A stretch of 64,000 nucleotides of DNA from Pseudoruegeria sp039972875 (GCA_039972875.1 JBDWMA010000032.1:124001-188000); one strand, 5' to 3'. Counted from the first letter of the stretch, positions 33,681 through 42,897 are shown. A program made the numbers and translations. Notes: a model not told the origin generated them from the letters alone.

Positions 33681-34030
33681 CAAGTTACCTCCTGAGAGCG
33701 TGCAGAGGCCAACCATCGTGATCGGTGCGACTCCGAATTCAAAAGCTCTTGGATCTGTGCCTCCAATTTCGCCTTCGGGAACGGATTGGCACTAACTCGT
33801 CCGCCTGCACGTACACGCAAACCACCTTCGATCGACGTAATCTCCACCGCAGGGGAAAACCCTCGCAACGATTGCAGCTTTCGCCACATGTCTTGGCGAA
33901 TTTGATGTGCCAGTCGTCCTCTTAGGACGGTGGGCATTGTGGTCTCTGCCTCGATATCAAACTGCACAGGCAGCTGACGCGAAAGCGTCAACTGATCGTC
34001 TGTTCGATTGATATGCCAAATGCGCGCCAC
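33680..34030 (-). CDS. Conserved hypothetical protein following pccB, 116 aa
   Basis: No named family is recognised. The N-terminus MARIWHINRTDDQLTL is followed by a basic region and a strand-helix pattern (FSPAVEITSIEGGLRVRAGGRV). No signal peptide, cysteine or membrane helix is seen. It begins about ten bases after pccB on the same strand and its stop overlaps the next ATG, so it belongs to the pccB operon. A role in propionyl-CoA metabolism is suggested only by position. Confidence 0.7.
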   Translation of the reverse strand: MARIWHINRTDDQLTLSRQLPVQFDIEAETTMPTVLRGRLAHQIRQDMWRKLQSLRGFSPAVEITSIEGGLRVRAGGRVSANPFPKAKLEAQIQELLNSESHRSRWLASARSQEVT

Positions 34031-34039
34031 AATCTGTCC

Positions 34040-35572
34040 TTACAGCGGAATGTTATCGTGTTTTTTCCAAGGGTTCTGCAGCTGCTTATTACGCAGAGAG
34101 GCAAAAGCCCTTGAGACCCGACGGCGCGTTGAACGCGGTTGGATCACTTCGTCAATGAAGCCCTTTTCGGCGGCCACAAACGGGTTCGCAAAACGATCTT
34201 CATAATCGCTGGTCCGTTCGGCAATTTTGTCTGCATCCCCAAGTTCATTGCGATACAGTATTTCCGTCGCCCCTTTTGCGCCCATCACAGCAATCTCAGC
34301 GGTAGGCCATGCATAGTTGAAATCACCCCGCAGATGCTTAGACGACATAACGTCGTAAGCACCACCGTAGGCTTTGCGGGTGATCACGGTCACTTTGGGA
34401 ACCGTCGCCTCACCATAAGCAAAGAGCAGTTTTGCCCCGTGCTTGATAACACCACCATATTCTTGGCTGGTGCCCGGTAAGAATCCCGGTACATCAACAA
34501 GCGTGAGAATTGGAATTTCGAACGCATCACAAAAACGTACGAAACGGGCTGCCTTACGAGAGCTATCAATATCAAGGCAACCCGCCAGTACCATCGGTTG
34601 GTTGGCCACAACCCCAACGGTTGCGCCCTCCAACCGGATGAATCCGGTAATCATGTTTTTGGCGTATTCTTCTTGGATTTCATAGAAATCCCCTTCATCC
34701 GCGACTTTGTGGATGAGCTCTTTCATATCGTATGGGGTGTTGGCATTGTCTGGAATCAATCGATCCAAAGACGCTTCGACACGACCTGGCTCATCAAAGA
34801 ACGGACGAACGGGCACTTTTGAACGATTGTTCAGTGGTAGGAAATCCACCAGACGGCGCACCTCTGCCAGAGCCTCAACATCATTTTCAAATGCACCGTC
34901 GGCAACCGACGATTTTTTGGTATGCGTCGACGCGCCACCTAATTCCTCGGCGGTCACATGTTCATTGGTCACCGTTTTGACCACATCAGGCCCCGTCACA
35001 AACATGTAGGACGTGTCTTTAACCATGAAAATAAAGTCAGTCATCGCAGGCGAATACACAGCACCACCGGCACAAGGGCCCATTATCACAGAGATCTGCG
35101 GGATCACTCCTGAGGCCATGACATTGCGTTGGAATACCTCGGCGTAACCAGCAAGCGAAGCCACACCTTCCTGAATACGCGCCCCACCTGAATCATTAAG
35201 CCCAATGACCGGTGCACCGTTTTGCATAGCCATGTCCATGATCTTACAAATCTTTTGCGCATGTGTTTCAGACAACGAACCACCAAACACTGTAAAATCT
35301 TGACTGAACACATAGACCAAACGTCCATTGATCGTGCCCCAGCCTGTGACCACACCGTCACCAGCAGGACGATCCTGCTCCATCCCGAAATCGGTACAGC
35401 GATGGGCGACGAACATATCGAACTCTTCAAAGCTGTCTTCATCAAGCAAAAGGTCAATCCGTTCCCGCGCGGTCAGTTTCCCTTTGGCATGCTGAGAGGC
35501 AATCCGGCGTTCGCCTCCGCCTTTCCGGGCTTCTTCGCGGCGCGTCTCAAGCTCTGTCAGAATATCTTTCAT
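34040..35572 (-). CDS. pccB: Propionyl-CoA carboxylase beta subunit (carboxyltransferase)
   Basis: PccB transfers the carboxyl group from PccA biotin to propionyl-CoA, giving methylmalonyl-CoA. The 510-aa sequence has both crotonase-like halves: the acyl-CoA side with LNDSGGARIQEGVASLAGY and the biotin side with VDVPGFLPGTSQEYGGVIKHGAKLL split across conserved Gly motifs. Length is normal. It is the first gene of the leftward propionyl-CoA cluster. Its 198-base upstream region, shared with a divergent transporter, holds three GCAAA half-sites probably bound by PccR. Confidence 0.97.
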   Translation of the reverse strand: MKDILTELETRREEARKGGGERRIASQHAKGKLTARERIDLLLDEDSFEEFDMFVAHRCTDFGMEQDRPAGDGVVTGWGTINGRLVYVFSQDFTVFGGSLSETHAQKICKIMDMAMQNGAPVIGLNDSGGARIQEGVASLAGYAEVFQRNVMASGVIPQISVIMGPCAGGAVYSPAMTDFIFMVKDTSYMFVTGPDVVKTVTNEHVTAEELGGASTHTKKSSVADGAFENDVEALAEVRRLVDFLPLNNRSKVPVRPFFDEPGRVEASLDRLIPDNANTPYDMKELIHKVADEGDFYEIQEEYAKNMITGFIRLEGATVGVVANQPMVLAGCLDIDSSRKAARFVRFCDAFEIPILTLVDVPGFLPGTSQEYGGVIKHGAKLLFAYGEATVPKVTVITRKAYGGAYDVMSSKHLRGDFNYAWPTAEIAVMGAKGATEILYRNELGDADKIAERTSDYEDRFANPFVAAEKGFIDEVIQPRSTRRRVSRAFASLRNKQLQNPWKKHDNIPL

Positions 35573-35667
35573 CGGGACTCTCCTCAGGTGTCAGCGGTTA
35601 TTTACGTTGAATTCCAAAGTCAGGGAAGCATTATTCAGTAAATTTGAATATTATTGGCAACCACAAT

Positions 35668-35690
35668 TTTGCAAATTGCAAATCTGCAAA
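35668..35690. promoter_or_regulatory. Candidate PccR operator upstream of pccB
   Basis: Three GCAAA half-sites in one orientation follow each other within 23 bases, with guanines at 35671, 35678 and 35686. The first is a full TTTGCAAA palindrome, and the last two form TTGCAAATCTGCAAA. From family knowledge, Rhodobacter PccR recognises paired TTTGCAAA half-sites upstream of pccB and its own gene. The spacing here (7 and 8 bases) is not identical to the pattern I remember, so the assignment is tentative. Confidence 0.65.
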
Positions 35691-35770
35691 TCACCACCTT
35701 AACAACCTAGGTTGACAAGTCCCGTGAGCGGAGGCACCAATACACTCATTCAAAAAACGATCGGTAGAAC

Positions 35771-36985
35771 ATGTCACAACACCCCGCCGTCCGTTTTTTG
35801 GACCGCAGCACAGCGCCACATGTCGTTACGCTCATTCTATTGGCTGGTGTATCCGCACTCAGCATGAATATTTTCCTGCCGTCCCTTCCGAATATGACCG
35901 TGTTTTTCAATACGGAATATCGCCTAATCCAATTGTCCGTCGCACTATACCTCGGGATCAACGCCATCTTGCAAGTCGTCGTTGGACCCATATCCGACTT
36001 TGTTGGCAGGCGTCCTGTCATACTGGTCAGTATGGGGCTATTTTGCATTTTCACGCTGGGATGCATCTACGCGACCACTATCGAAGTCTTTTTGGCCTTT
36101 CGCATGGCGCAGGCCGTGGTTGTAACGGGTATGGTGCTCTCCAGAGCGATTGTGCGTGACATGGTTCCCCAAGAAGAGGCCGCCTCCATGATCGGATATG
36201 TCACAATGGGCATGTCATTGATCCCAATGATTGGGCCGGCCTTTGGCGGGCTATTGGACACTGCATTTGGCTGGCAAGCGAATTTTTGGGCAATGTTCGT
36301 TGCAGGGGCATTCATTCTGTGGCTCAGCTGGGCGGACCTTGGTGAAACATCCACCACAAAAGGAGCAAGTTTCTCTCAGCAATTCGCGGAATACCCCGAA
36401 CTGTTAACCTCGCCGAGATTTTGGGGCTACAGCATGACCGCAGCCTTTAGCTCCGGCAGCTTTTTTGCCTACCTCGGCGGTGCACCCTTTGTTGGCAGCG
36501 AAGTCTACCATTTACACCCCACCACACTCGGCCTTTATTTCGGCGCGCCCGCCATTGGTTACCTTATCGGCAACTTTCTATCAGGGCGATATTCAGTCCG
36601 TTTCGGCGTCAATCGGATGATTCTAAGCGGTACCATCTTTGTACTTATTGGGATGATCATCTCTCTTTCAATATTTAAATCTGGATTTGGATCGGCCGAA
36701 GTATTCTTTGGCTTTATGACATTTGTTGGCATGGGCAATGGCCTCGTTCTGCCAAATGCCACAGCAGGGATGCTGTCCGTGCGCCCGCATATCGCCGGCA
36801 CTGCATCTGGCCTTGGCGGGGCGATTATGATCGGTGGCGGTGCAGCGCTATCTGCGCTTGCGGGTGCTCTGCTTAAACCCGGATCCGGGGCTTTTCCCTT
36901 GCTTTGGATCATGGTCTTCACTTCGGGCACGGCTGTTTTATGCATCCTTTTTGTAATTCAAAGATCCAAACAGATTTCTGCTTAG
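35771..36985 (+). CDS. Bcr/CflA-type MFS multidrug efflux transporter
   Basis: A 404-aa twelve-helix transporter of the drug:H+ antiporter-1 group. The first helix carries LAGVSALSMNIFLPSLPNM, the motif A loop reads GPISDFVGRRPVILVSMGLF, and RAIVRDMVPQEEAASMIGY follows the fourth helix, as in Bcr and CflA proteins. Substrate cannot be told. It diverges from pccB and is followed by pccR in the same direction after 70 bases, so it may share the PccR-controlled promoter region; whether it exports something linked to propionate is unknown. Confidence 0.87.
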   Translation: MSQHPAVRFLDRSTAPHVVTLILLAGVSALSMNIFLPSLPNMTVFFNTEYRLIQLSVALYLGINAILQVVVGPISDFVGRRPVILVSMGLFCIFTLGCIYATTIEVFLAFRMAQAVVVTGMVLSRAIVRDMVPQEEAASMIGYVTMGMSLIPMIGPAFGGLLDTAFGWQANFWAMFVAGAFILWLSWADLGETSTTKGASFSQQFAEYPELLTSPRFWGYSMTAAFSSGSFFAYLGGAPFVGSEVYHLHPTTLGLYFGAPAIGYLIGNFLSGRYSVRFGVNRMILSGTIFVLIGMIISLSIFKSGFGSAEVFFGFMTFVGMGNGLVLPNATAGMLSVRPHIAGTASGLGGAIMIGGGAALSALAGALLKPGSGAFPLLWIMVFTSGTAVLCILFVIQRSKQISA

Positions 36986-36999
36986 GCTTGCCTGATTGC

Positions 37000-37036
37000 T
37001 TTGCAAAATCTAATATCGCCTTAGCAAATCTGCAAA
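37000..37036. promoter_or_regulatory. Candidate PccR autoregulatory site upstream of pccR
   Basis: A TTTGCAAA palindrome at 37000-37007 and the pair TAGCAAATCTGCAAA at 37022-37036 lie 20-55 bases before the pccR start. The pair repeats the pccB site except for one base, which supports a common DNA-binding protein. Confidence 0.65.
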
Positions 37037-37055
37037 GACAAGGACTACGGGCTCT

Positions 37056-38459
37056 ATGGCGACGCAAAAACTATACGCTGGCGTCAAACTCCGAGAAACA
37101 CGCACGAAGCTTGGCTTGACCCAAAAAATCTTTGCGGAAAAGCTGGGTGTTTCCCTGCCGTATTTAAACCAAATGGAGAACAACAACCGCCCAGTTTCAA
37201 CGGGCGTGATCCTCGCCCTTGCACAGGAATTTGGCTTTGACGTCACCGAACTTTCGACGGGCGATGCAGAACGCATGACAACGGATATGCGCGAAGCACT
37301 TGCTGACCCTGTGTTTGGCGACACCACACCCCCGTTGGCAGATCTAAGGCTCACCGCGTCAAATGCCCCTGCCCTCGCACGTGCCTTTCTAGAACTTCAT
37401 CGCGCGTATCGACAAAACCATGAACGGCTTGCCTCGCTAGACGAAGCATTGGGACGCGAGGACGCCCGCGCACAACCGAGCCCATGGGAAGAGGTGCGCG
37501 ATTTCTTTCACTATTGCGACAATTACATCGATGCGGTCGATCATGCTGCGGAACATTTCTCTTGTCCCGGCGGCGCTCGTATGGATCCAGAGAAACAGGC
37601 CCTCTCTGCCCTTTCAAATCTGGGAATAACCGTTGCCTATCAAACGGATGGTGGCTTACGCGGATATGATCCTTCACAAAAAATTCTGACGCTTTCAGCT
37701 AATGCCTCTCACGCAACACGCCGATTTCAGCTTTTACATCAATACGCGTTGATTTCTCAAAATGATCTTTTAGAGGCGACCCTTGATCTTGCACGGTTTC
37801 AAAGCGAAGCCGCCCGGAGCATCGCTAAAATCGGTATGGCCAACTACTTTGCTGGCGCTGCCTTGCTGCCCTACTCAGAGTTCCATAAAGCTGCGGCATC
37901 AACCCGCCATGACCTCGAACGCTTGTGCCAAATCTTCGGCGCATCGCTGGAACAAGTCGCCCATCGACTCTCCACACTTCAACGCCCCGGAGCAAAAGGA
38001 TTGCCCTTCTTTTTTGTGGTTGTTGATCAAGCTGGGACCATCACCAAACGCCACTCTGCGACAACACTTCAATTTGCCCGTTTTGGGGGCGCATGCCCCT
38101 TGTGGAACGTACACAGGGCTTTTGAAACACCGGGGCAATTCTTACGTCAGCTCGCTGAAACACCTGACGGCATTCGCTATTTCTGCCTGGCCCGTGCGGT
38201 ATCAAAGTCGGGCGGGTCCTACACAGCACCCGTACGTCGGTATGCAATCGGTTTAGGATGTGAAGTAAAACATGCTGGCGACATGGTTTATGCTGATGAT
38301 CTTGACACCCGCAACGCCGGAGCCTTTGAACCAATTGGCATCTCTTGTCGGATCTGTGAGCGCCCGAACTGCCATCAACGCTCTGTTCCCCCATTGGAGC
38401 GCAAGCTGTCTGTTGATTTTCACAACAGAGACACTCTGCCCTACAAAATAGAGAGTTAA
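37056..38459 (+). CDS. pccR: ScfR-family short-chain acyl-CoA regulator PccR
   Basis: A 467-aa regulator with an N-terminal XRE helix-turn-helix (about 6-66, LRETRTKLGLTQKIFAEKLG), a central IrrE-like domain without a clear HExxH, and a C-terminal region with paired cysteines (ISCRICERPNCHQRSVPP). This architecture is that of the ScfR family; PccR of Rhodobacter sphaeroides controls pccB in response to propionyl-CoA status. The location beside pccB and the repeated GCAAA motifs before both genes fit. It could in principle be the acetyl-CoA member (RamB/MccR-like), but context favours PccR. Confidence 0.87.
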   Translation: MATQKLYAGVKLRETRTKLGLTQKIFAEKLGVSLPYLNQMENNNRPVSTGVILALAQEFGFDVTELSTGDAERMTTDMREALADPVFGDTTPPLADLRLTASNAPALARAFLELHRAYRQNHERLASLDEALGREDARAQPSPWEEVRDFFHYCDNYIDAVDHAAEHFSCPGGARMDPEKQALSALSNLGITVAYQTDGGLRGYDPSQKILTLSANASHATRRFQLLHQYALISQNDLLEATLDLARFQSEAARSIAKIGMANYFAGAALLPYSEFHKAAASTRHDLERLCQIFGASLEQVAHRLSTLQRPGAKGLPFFFVVVDQAGTITKRHSATTLQFARFGGACPLWNVHRAFETPGQFLRQLAETPDGIRYFCLARAVSKSGGSYTAPVRRYAIGLGCEVKHAGDMVYADDLDTRNAGAFEPIGISCRICERPNCHQRSVPPLERKLSVDFHNRDTLPYKIES

Positions 38460-38492
38460 ATCAAACAGGTTTTGTCGGAAAAATTATACACC

Positions 38493-38527
38493 GCGGTGGG
38501 AACAGGGAAGGGAAAGTTCCCCACCGC
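38493..38527 (-). terminator. Strong hairpin between pccR and the DUF465 gene
   Basis: Arms GCGGTGGGAAC and GTTCCCCACCGC pair over 11 bases with one bulge. On the minus strand the hairpin is followed by GGTGTATAATTTTTC, so it can end the DUF465 transcript. It may also stop pccR. A competing pairing (AACAGGGA 38501-38508 with TCCCTGTT 38535-38542) overlaps the left arm. Confidence 0.6.
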
Positions 38528-38557
38528 AGTGCGCTCCCTGTTGGAGAGCTGTCCTGG

Positions 38558-38800
38558 TTAACTTGCTTTTGTAAGCATGCCCCAGATTTCATCTTTTAGA
38601 GCCAGACGTTGTTTGCGCAATTCGGCCTCGTGGAGCATGTCTGTCGGCTCCACTTGCGTCTCCGCCCGATGCACATCGCGATTGATCGAATGGTACGCCT
38701 CTACAAGCTTGGAAAAATGAGCGTTTTCCTGCTTTAGCGTGTGGATCGCATCCACTTTGTCTGGAAACTCATCAGCCAGCTCATGGGGGGTATTGGACAT
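38558..38800 (-). CDS. DUF465 (YdcH-like) small protein
   Basis: An 80-aa helical protein with the DUF465 pattern: PHELADEFPDKVDAIHTLKQ, then an acidic/basic helix, and the C-terminal LRKQRLALKDEIWGML. Proteins of this family are short coiled-coil dimers of unknown function, frequent in Rhodobacterales. The ATG at 38800 is used because it starts the conserved region; the frame is open to 38875. It is monocistronic. Confidence 0.82.
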   Translation of the reverse strand: MSNTPHELADEFPDKVDAIHTLKQENAHFSKLVEAYHSINRDVHRAETQVEPTDMLHEAELRKQRLALKDEIWGMLTKAS

Positions 38801-38950
38801 TAACCTCTCCTTTTCACCTTGGTCACAAGGAAGGTAGAACAGTCCAACTGGTGATTCTTTGATCCGGATCAACATGGGTCCCTATTTTAAAATAAATGCC
38901 ATGCGATCCGAATTTGGTTGTTTTCGCTGATGCCTAAACGAGCATCTAGG

Positions 38951-40609
38951 TTATCGTTGTGTTGCTTGCCAATTGGGGTGAATCCATGGCGTATCATTGG
39001 CTGCAGCCAACAGCCCTTTTCCCAAAATATGATCGCTGGCTTTTTCGCCGACCATAATTGATGGTCCGTTCAAGTTGCCATTGGTGATGCGTGGAAAAAT
39101 CGAGCTGTCAGCCACCCGCAACCCTTCAACACCGATAACGCGGCATTCGGGATCGACCACCGACATCGGGTCGTCCGCCGCCCCCATTTTACAGGTACCG
39201 CAGGGATGATAGGCACTTTCAGCGTGCTCTTTGATCACCCCGTCCAATTCATCATCTGATTGGTACTTCGCACCCGGTTGAATTTCATGTTTTACAAATG
39301 GTTTAAACGCATCCTGCGCAAAGACTTCTCGTGTCAAACGAATACAGCGGCGGAAATCTTCCCAATCTTGCTCGGTAGACATGTAGTTAAACCGGATTTT
39401 GGGCGCATCTGCAGGATCAGCAGATCGCAGCGTGATGTCACCGCGAGATGGGGATCGCATCGGTCCGACGTGAGCCTGAAAACCATGCCCCTCAGCTGCA
39501 GCCTGCCCATCATAGCGCACAGCCATTGGTAAGAAATGATATTGTATATCAGGGTATTGAACCCCCGCTTTAGAACGGATGAAGCCCGCGCTTTCAAATT
39601 GATTGCTCGCCCCTAGACCAGTTTTGGTAAACAGCCACTGCGCCCCGATTACCGCTTTGGATATCAAGTTCCAGTGTTTATACAGCGTAATTGGCTGACT
39701 TGCCGCCATCTGAATGTACATTTCCAGATGATCTTGCAGGTTCTGGCCTACACCGGCGCGATCCGCAATCACATCAATTCCATGAGCCGCAAGGTCTGCT
39801 GCCGGTCCAATCCCAGACAACATCAATAGCTTTGGTGAATTGATAGAGGACGCCGCAAGGATCACCTCACGTCGCGCTCGGATCGTTTCGACCTTTCCGC
39901 CACGCTTTATCTCAACCCCAACAGCGCGGCCATTTTTGATAACCACCCGTTGCGCAAGCCCCCGCAGAACATCGCAGTTTTCCCGTTTCAAAGCAGGTTT
40001 CAGATAGGCATTCGCCGCAGACCAACGCCGTCCTTTCCAGACGGTTTGCTCCATCGGGCCAAAACCTTCTTGCTGTTCGCCATTGTAGTCCCCGGTGACC
40101 TCATACCCAGCCTGGGCACCCGCTTGTACAAATGCATCGTACAAAGGATTTTTTCGCGGGCCACGCGAAACATGCAGGGGACCATCGGTGCCGCGCCATG
40201 TCGTATCACCTCCATGGCCCCCCTCATGCCAAGTTTCCATCCGTTTGAAATAGGGCAAGACATCGGCATAGGCCCATCCATTGGCACCCGCCTCTGACCA
40301 ATGATCAAAATCGCAGGCGTGCCCTCGGACATAGACCATCCCATTGATCGAAGATGATCCACCAATGACCTTACCGCGTGGCGTCGCCAAACGACGATTG
40401 TTCAAATACGGCTCTGGTTCTGACTGGAACCCCCAATCATACATCGACATATTCATCGGATAAGACAACGCAGCGGGCATTTGAATGAACGGCCCAGCAT
40501 CGCTGCCCCCATGTTCAATCACCAATACCGACGCGCCACTTCCGCTTAACCGATATGCCATCGCACAGCCTGCAGACCCCGCGCCTACAATTACAAAATC
40601 CGCTTCCAT
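38951..40609 (-). CDS. betA: Choline dehydrogenase
   Basis: BetA oxidises choline to betaine aldehyde with FAD at the inner membrane. The 552-aa GMC oxidoreductase shows the dinucleotide motif DFVIVGAGSAGCAMA near the N-terminus, the GMC signature GGSSSINGMVYVRGHACDFDHW split across positions about 76-97, and the active-site His in SAYHPCGTCKMG. The ATG at 40609 gives the usual MEADFVIVG start. It is the last gene of betI-betB-betA on the minus strand. Confidence 0.95.
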   Translation of the reverse strand: MEADFVIVGAGSAGCAMAYRLSGSGASVLVIEHGGSDAGPFIQMPAALSYPMNMSMYDWGFQSEPEPYLNNRRLATPRGKVIGGSSSINGMVYVRGHACDFDHWSEAGANGWAYADVLPYFKRMETWHEGGHGGDTTWRGTDGPLHVSRGPRKNPLYDAFVQAGAQAGYEVTGDYNGEQQEGFGPMEQTVWKGRRWSAANAYLKPALKRENCDVLRGLAQRVVIKNGRAVGVEIKRGGKVETIRARREVILAASSINSPKLLMLSGIGPAADLAAHGIDVIADRAGVGQNLQDHLEMYIQMAASQPITLYKHWNLISKAVIGAQWLFTKTGLGASNQFESAGFIRSKAGVQYPDIQYHFLPMAVRYDGQAAAEGHGFQAHVGPMRSPSRGDITLRSADPADAPKIRFNYMSTEQDWEDFRRCIRLTREVFAQDAFKPFVKHEIQPGAKYQSDDELDGVIKEHAESAYHPCGTCKMGAADDPMSVVDPECRVIGVEGLRVADSSIFPRITNGNLNGPSIMVGEKASDHILGKGLLAAANDTPWIHPNWQATQR

Positions 40610-40719
40610 TAAGGCCTTACCCCAATTTCCTGATATCACATACACCGCGCAGCGGTGCCACGCCCAACATCACACCAGCGCTTTAGCGCGCAGATGCGAT
40701 GGCGGGAGCGTCCTAGCTT

Positions 40720-42177
40720 TTAGAACGCGGCTTCTACTTTCCCCATGCGCACATAGACCGATTTCAATTGGCTATAATGCTCTAATGCGCTTTTTGAGTT
40801 CTCCCGACCGATTCCGGACATCTTGACCCCGCCAAACGGCACTTCCACCGGGGCGTCATTATAGGAGTTGATGAAACAGCTTCCCGCTTCCATTTGCCCA
40901 ATCACCCGGTGGGCACGCTGGATATCTTTGGTAAAGACCCCGGCAGCCAGTCCAAATTCCGTATCATTTGCTCGCTCAATCGCTTCTTCTTCGGTTTCAA
41001 AATCTAGAACCGCCATGACGGGGCCAAAGATTTCTTCACGTGCGATTGTCATGTCATCCGTCACATCCGAAAACACAGTTGGTTCAAGATAGAACCCATC
41101 CCGTTCCAACCGAGAGCCACCAAAACTCAGTGTTGCGCCCTCTTCTTTGCCTTTACTGATGTAGCCCTGCACAATGGCCATCTGCGCTTCACTAACCAGC
41201 GGGCCAAAATTGGTCGTTTCGTCCATAGGGTCCCCAATGACAGCAGTTCCAAGCCGTTCGGACAAGCGCTTCAAAAAGGCCTCTTTGATGCCTTTTTGCA
41301 CAAAAACTCGTGTCCCATTGGAACAAACCTGCCCCGATGCGAAGAAGTTCCCCAAGATCGCACCGCCAACGGCATCCTCTAAATCGGCATCATCAAAGAC
41401 TAAGATGGGGGATTTTCCACCCAGCTCCATAGTGACGTGCTTCATGCCATCCGCTGCGGCCGCATAGACTTTGCGTCCGGTGGGGACAGAGCCCGTCAAA
41501 GAAACCTTATGGACGCGCGCGTCTGTGACCAATGCCCCCCCGACATGCCCATAGCCTTGAATTACGTTGTAAACACCTGCTGGTAACCCCGACTCGTGCA
41601 GGATCTCAGCAACTTTCAAGGCACAAAGAGGTGTGTTTTCAGACGGTTTAAAAATCATAGAATTACCGCAGGCCAACGCAGGAGCGCCTTTCCAACACGC
41701 AATCTGTGTCGGAAAGTTCCACGCCCCGATCCCCACGCACACACCCAAAGGTTCCCGAACGGTGTATACCCAATCTTCTCCTAGCTGAATGTGTTCCCCG
41801 GTCAGACTACCCGCCAACCCGCCGAAGTATTCAAACGCTTCCACCCCACTGGTGGCATCCGCACAGAGTGTTTCTTGCAGGGGTTTTCCAGTATCCAGCG
41901 TTTCAAGCTCGGATAATTCGCGATTGCGTTCTCGGATAATATCTGCGGCGCGGCGCAAGATACGACCACGCTCTGCACCGCTCATAGCGGCCCAAATTTT
42001 CTGACCGGCCTGCGCGGCGGTTAGGGCCTGTTCGATAATCGACGGAGTTGCAGAATACACCTGCGCGATTTTTTCACCCGTCGCGGCATAGATCACATCG
42101 ATGATCGCACCGTCTGTGTCCTCGACATATTGTCCATTGATAAAATGGCTGGCCACTGGCTGAGCGGAAACTGTCAT
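40720..42177 (-). CDS. betB: Betaine-aldehyde dehydrogenase
   Basis: BetB oxidises betaine aldehyde to glycine betaine with NAD(P)+. The 485-aa ALDH has the general-base motif MELGGKSP, the nucleophile in GQVCSNGTRV and the catalytic Asn region GAWNFPTQIACWK. Length is standard for BetB. It lies between betI (39 bases upstream) and betA (110 bases downstream), which fixes the substrate better than sequence alone. Confidence 0.95.
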   Translation of the reverse strand: MTVSAQPVASHFINGQYVEDTDGAIIDVIYAATGEKIAQVYSATPSIIEQALTAAQAGQKIWAAMSGAERGRILRRAADIIRERNRELSELETLDTGKPLQETLCADATSGVEAFEYFGGLAGSLTGEHIQLGEDWVYTVREPLGVCVGIGAWNFPTQIACWKGAPALACGNSMIFKPSENTPLCALKVAEILHESGLPAGVYNVIQGYGHVGGALVTDARVHKVSLTGSVPTGRKVYAAAADGMKHVTMELGGKSPILVFDDADLEDAVGGAILGNFFASGQVCSNGTRVFVQKGIKEAFLKRLSERLGTAVIGDPMDETTNFGPLVSEAQMAIVQGYISKGKEEGATLSFGGSRLERDGFYLEPTVFSDVTDDMTIAREEIFGPVMAVLDFETEEEAIERANDTEFGLAAGVFTKDIQRAHRVIGQMEAGSCFINSYNDAPVEVPFGGVKMSGIGRENSKSALEHYSQLKSVYVRMGKVEAAF

Positions 42178-42216
42178 ATTTTTTGACCCTTATTGTAAAA
42201 CGTGCAGCGTCGACCC

Positions 42217-42804
42217 TTAGGTCGGATCGCCAACTTGGATTTCAAGCATCAGGCAGCGAACGACCTGTTGTTTTGCGAATGCAGAATTTAGCGGCGCTGC
42301 ACCAAGAGCTTGCCGAATGTATAAGCCATCGATCATTGCCGCGAGGGTTTCGGCCACATCTTCGGACCGCGCGCCGATCAAGGGCCGTAGATTCGCGAGC
42401 AAATTAGACCGCAGCCGCCGGTGGTAAATTGACAATAAGCGCTGCGTCTCAGGATTATTCTGAGATTGCACATAAAAATTCAACCATGCCGAAACGACAT
42501 CTTGCTTGAATTGCCTCTCTGAGAAACTGGCGCCGATGATCGCCTCAAGTCGCGCCATGGGATGTCGAACACCATTAAGGGCTTGTTGCACATCTTTGCC
42601 ATACCCCTTTAAAATATAGCGCATTGCGGCGAGGAAAATCTGTTCTTTCCCGCCAAAATAGTGATGCGCTAGCGCACTAGACACACCAGCGCGCTTGGCT
42701 ATTTTTGATACCGTGACATCAAGAGACCCCGCCTGCCCAATCTCTTCGATCGCTGCACGCACCAAGGCCTCTCTACGAATTGGTTCCATCCCTAATTTAG
42801 GCAT
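42217..42804 (-). CDS. betI: Choline-responsive repressor BetI
   Basis: BetI is a TetR-family repressor released by choline. The 195-aa protein has the N-terminal helix-turn-helix (about 28-60, DVTVSKIAKRAGVSSALAHHYFG) and the BetI-typical start MPKLGMEPIRREAL; the ligand domain follows. It precedes betB on the same strand and diverges from choX. The inverted repeat ATTGACTCGTCAAT in the 93-base gap is its likely operator, giving joint control of uptake and oxidation. Confidence 0.95.
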   Translation of the reverse strand: MPKLGMEPIRREALVRAAIEEIGQAGSLDVTVSKIAKRAGVSSALAHHYFGGKEQIFLAAMRYILKGYGKDVQQALNGVRHPMARLEAIIGASFSERQFKQDVVSAWLNFYVQSQNNPETQRLLSIYHRRLRSNLLANLRPLIGARSEDVAETLAAMIDGLYIRQALGAAPLNSAFAKQQVVRCLMLEIQVGDPT

Positions 42805-42848
42805 GCCATGTTCCTTAACACTTGCTTATTAAACTGTGATGTTTTTTA

Positions 42849-42862
42849 ATTGACTCGTCAAT
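42849..42862. promoter_or_regulatory. Candidate BetI operator (betI/choX divergent region)
   Basis: ATTGA-CTCG-TCAAT is a perfect 5-base dyad around 4 bases, 36 bases before the choX start. Known BetI boxes contain ATTGA/TCAAT arms of the same type. It sits in the only intergenic region shared by both choline transcripts. Confidence 0.75.
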
Positions 42863-42897
42863 CAATAAAAACTGTAAACACTCAGGGAGACGATAAA

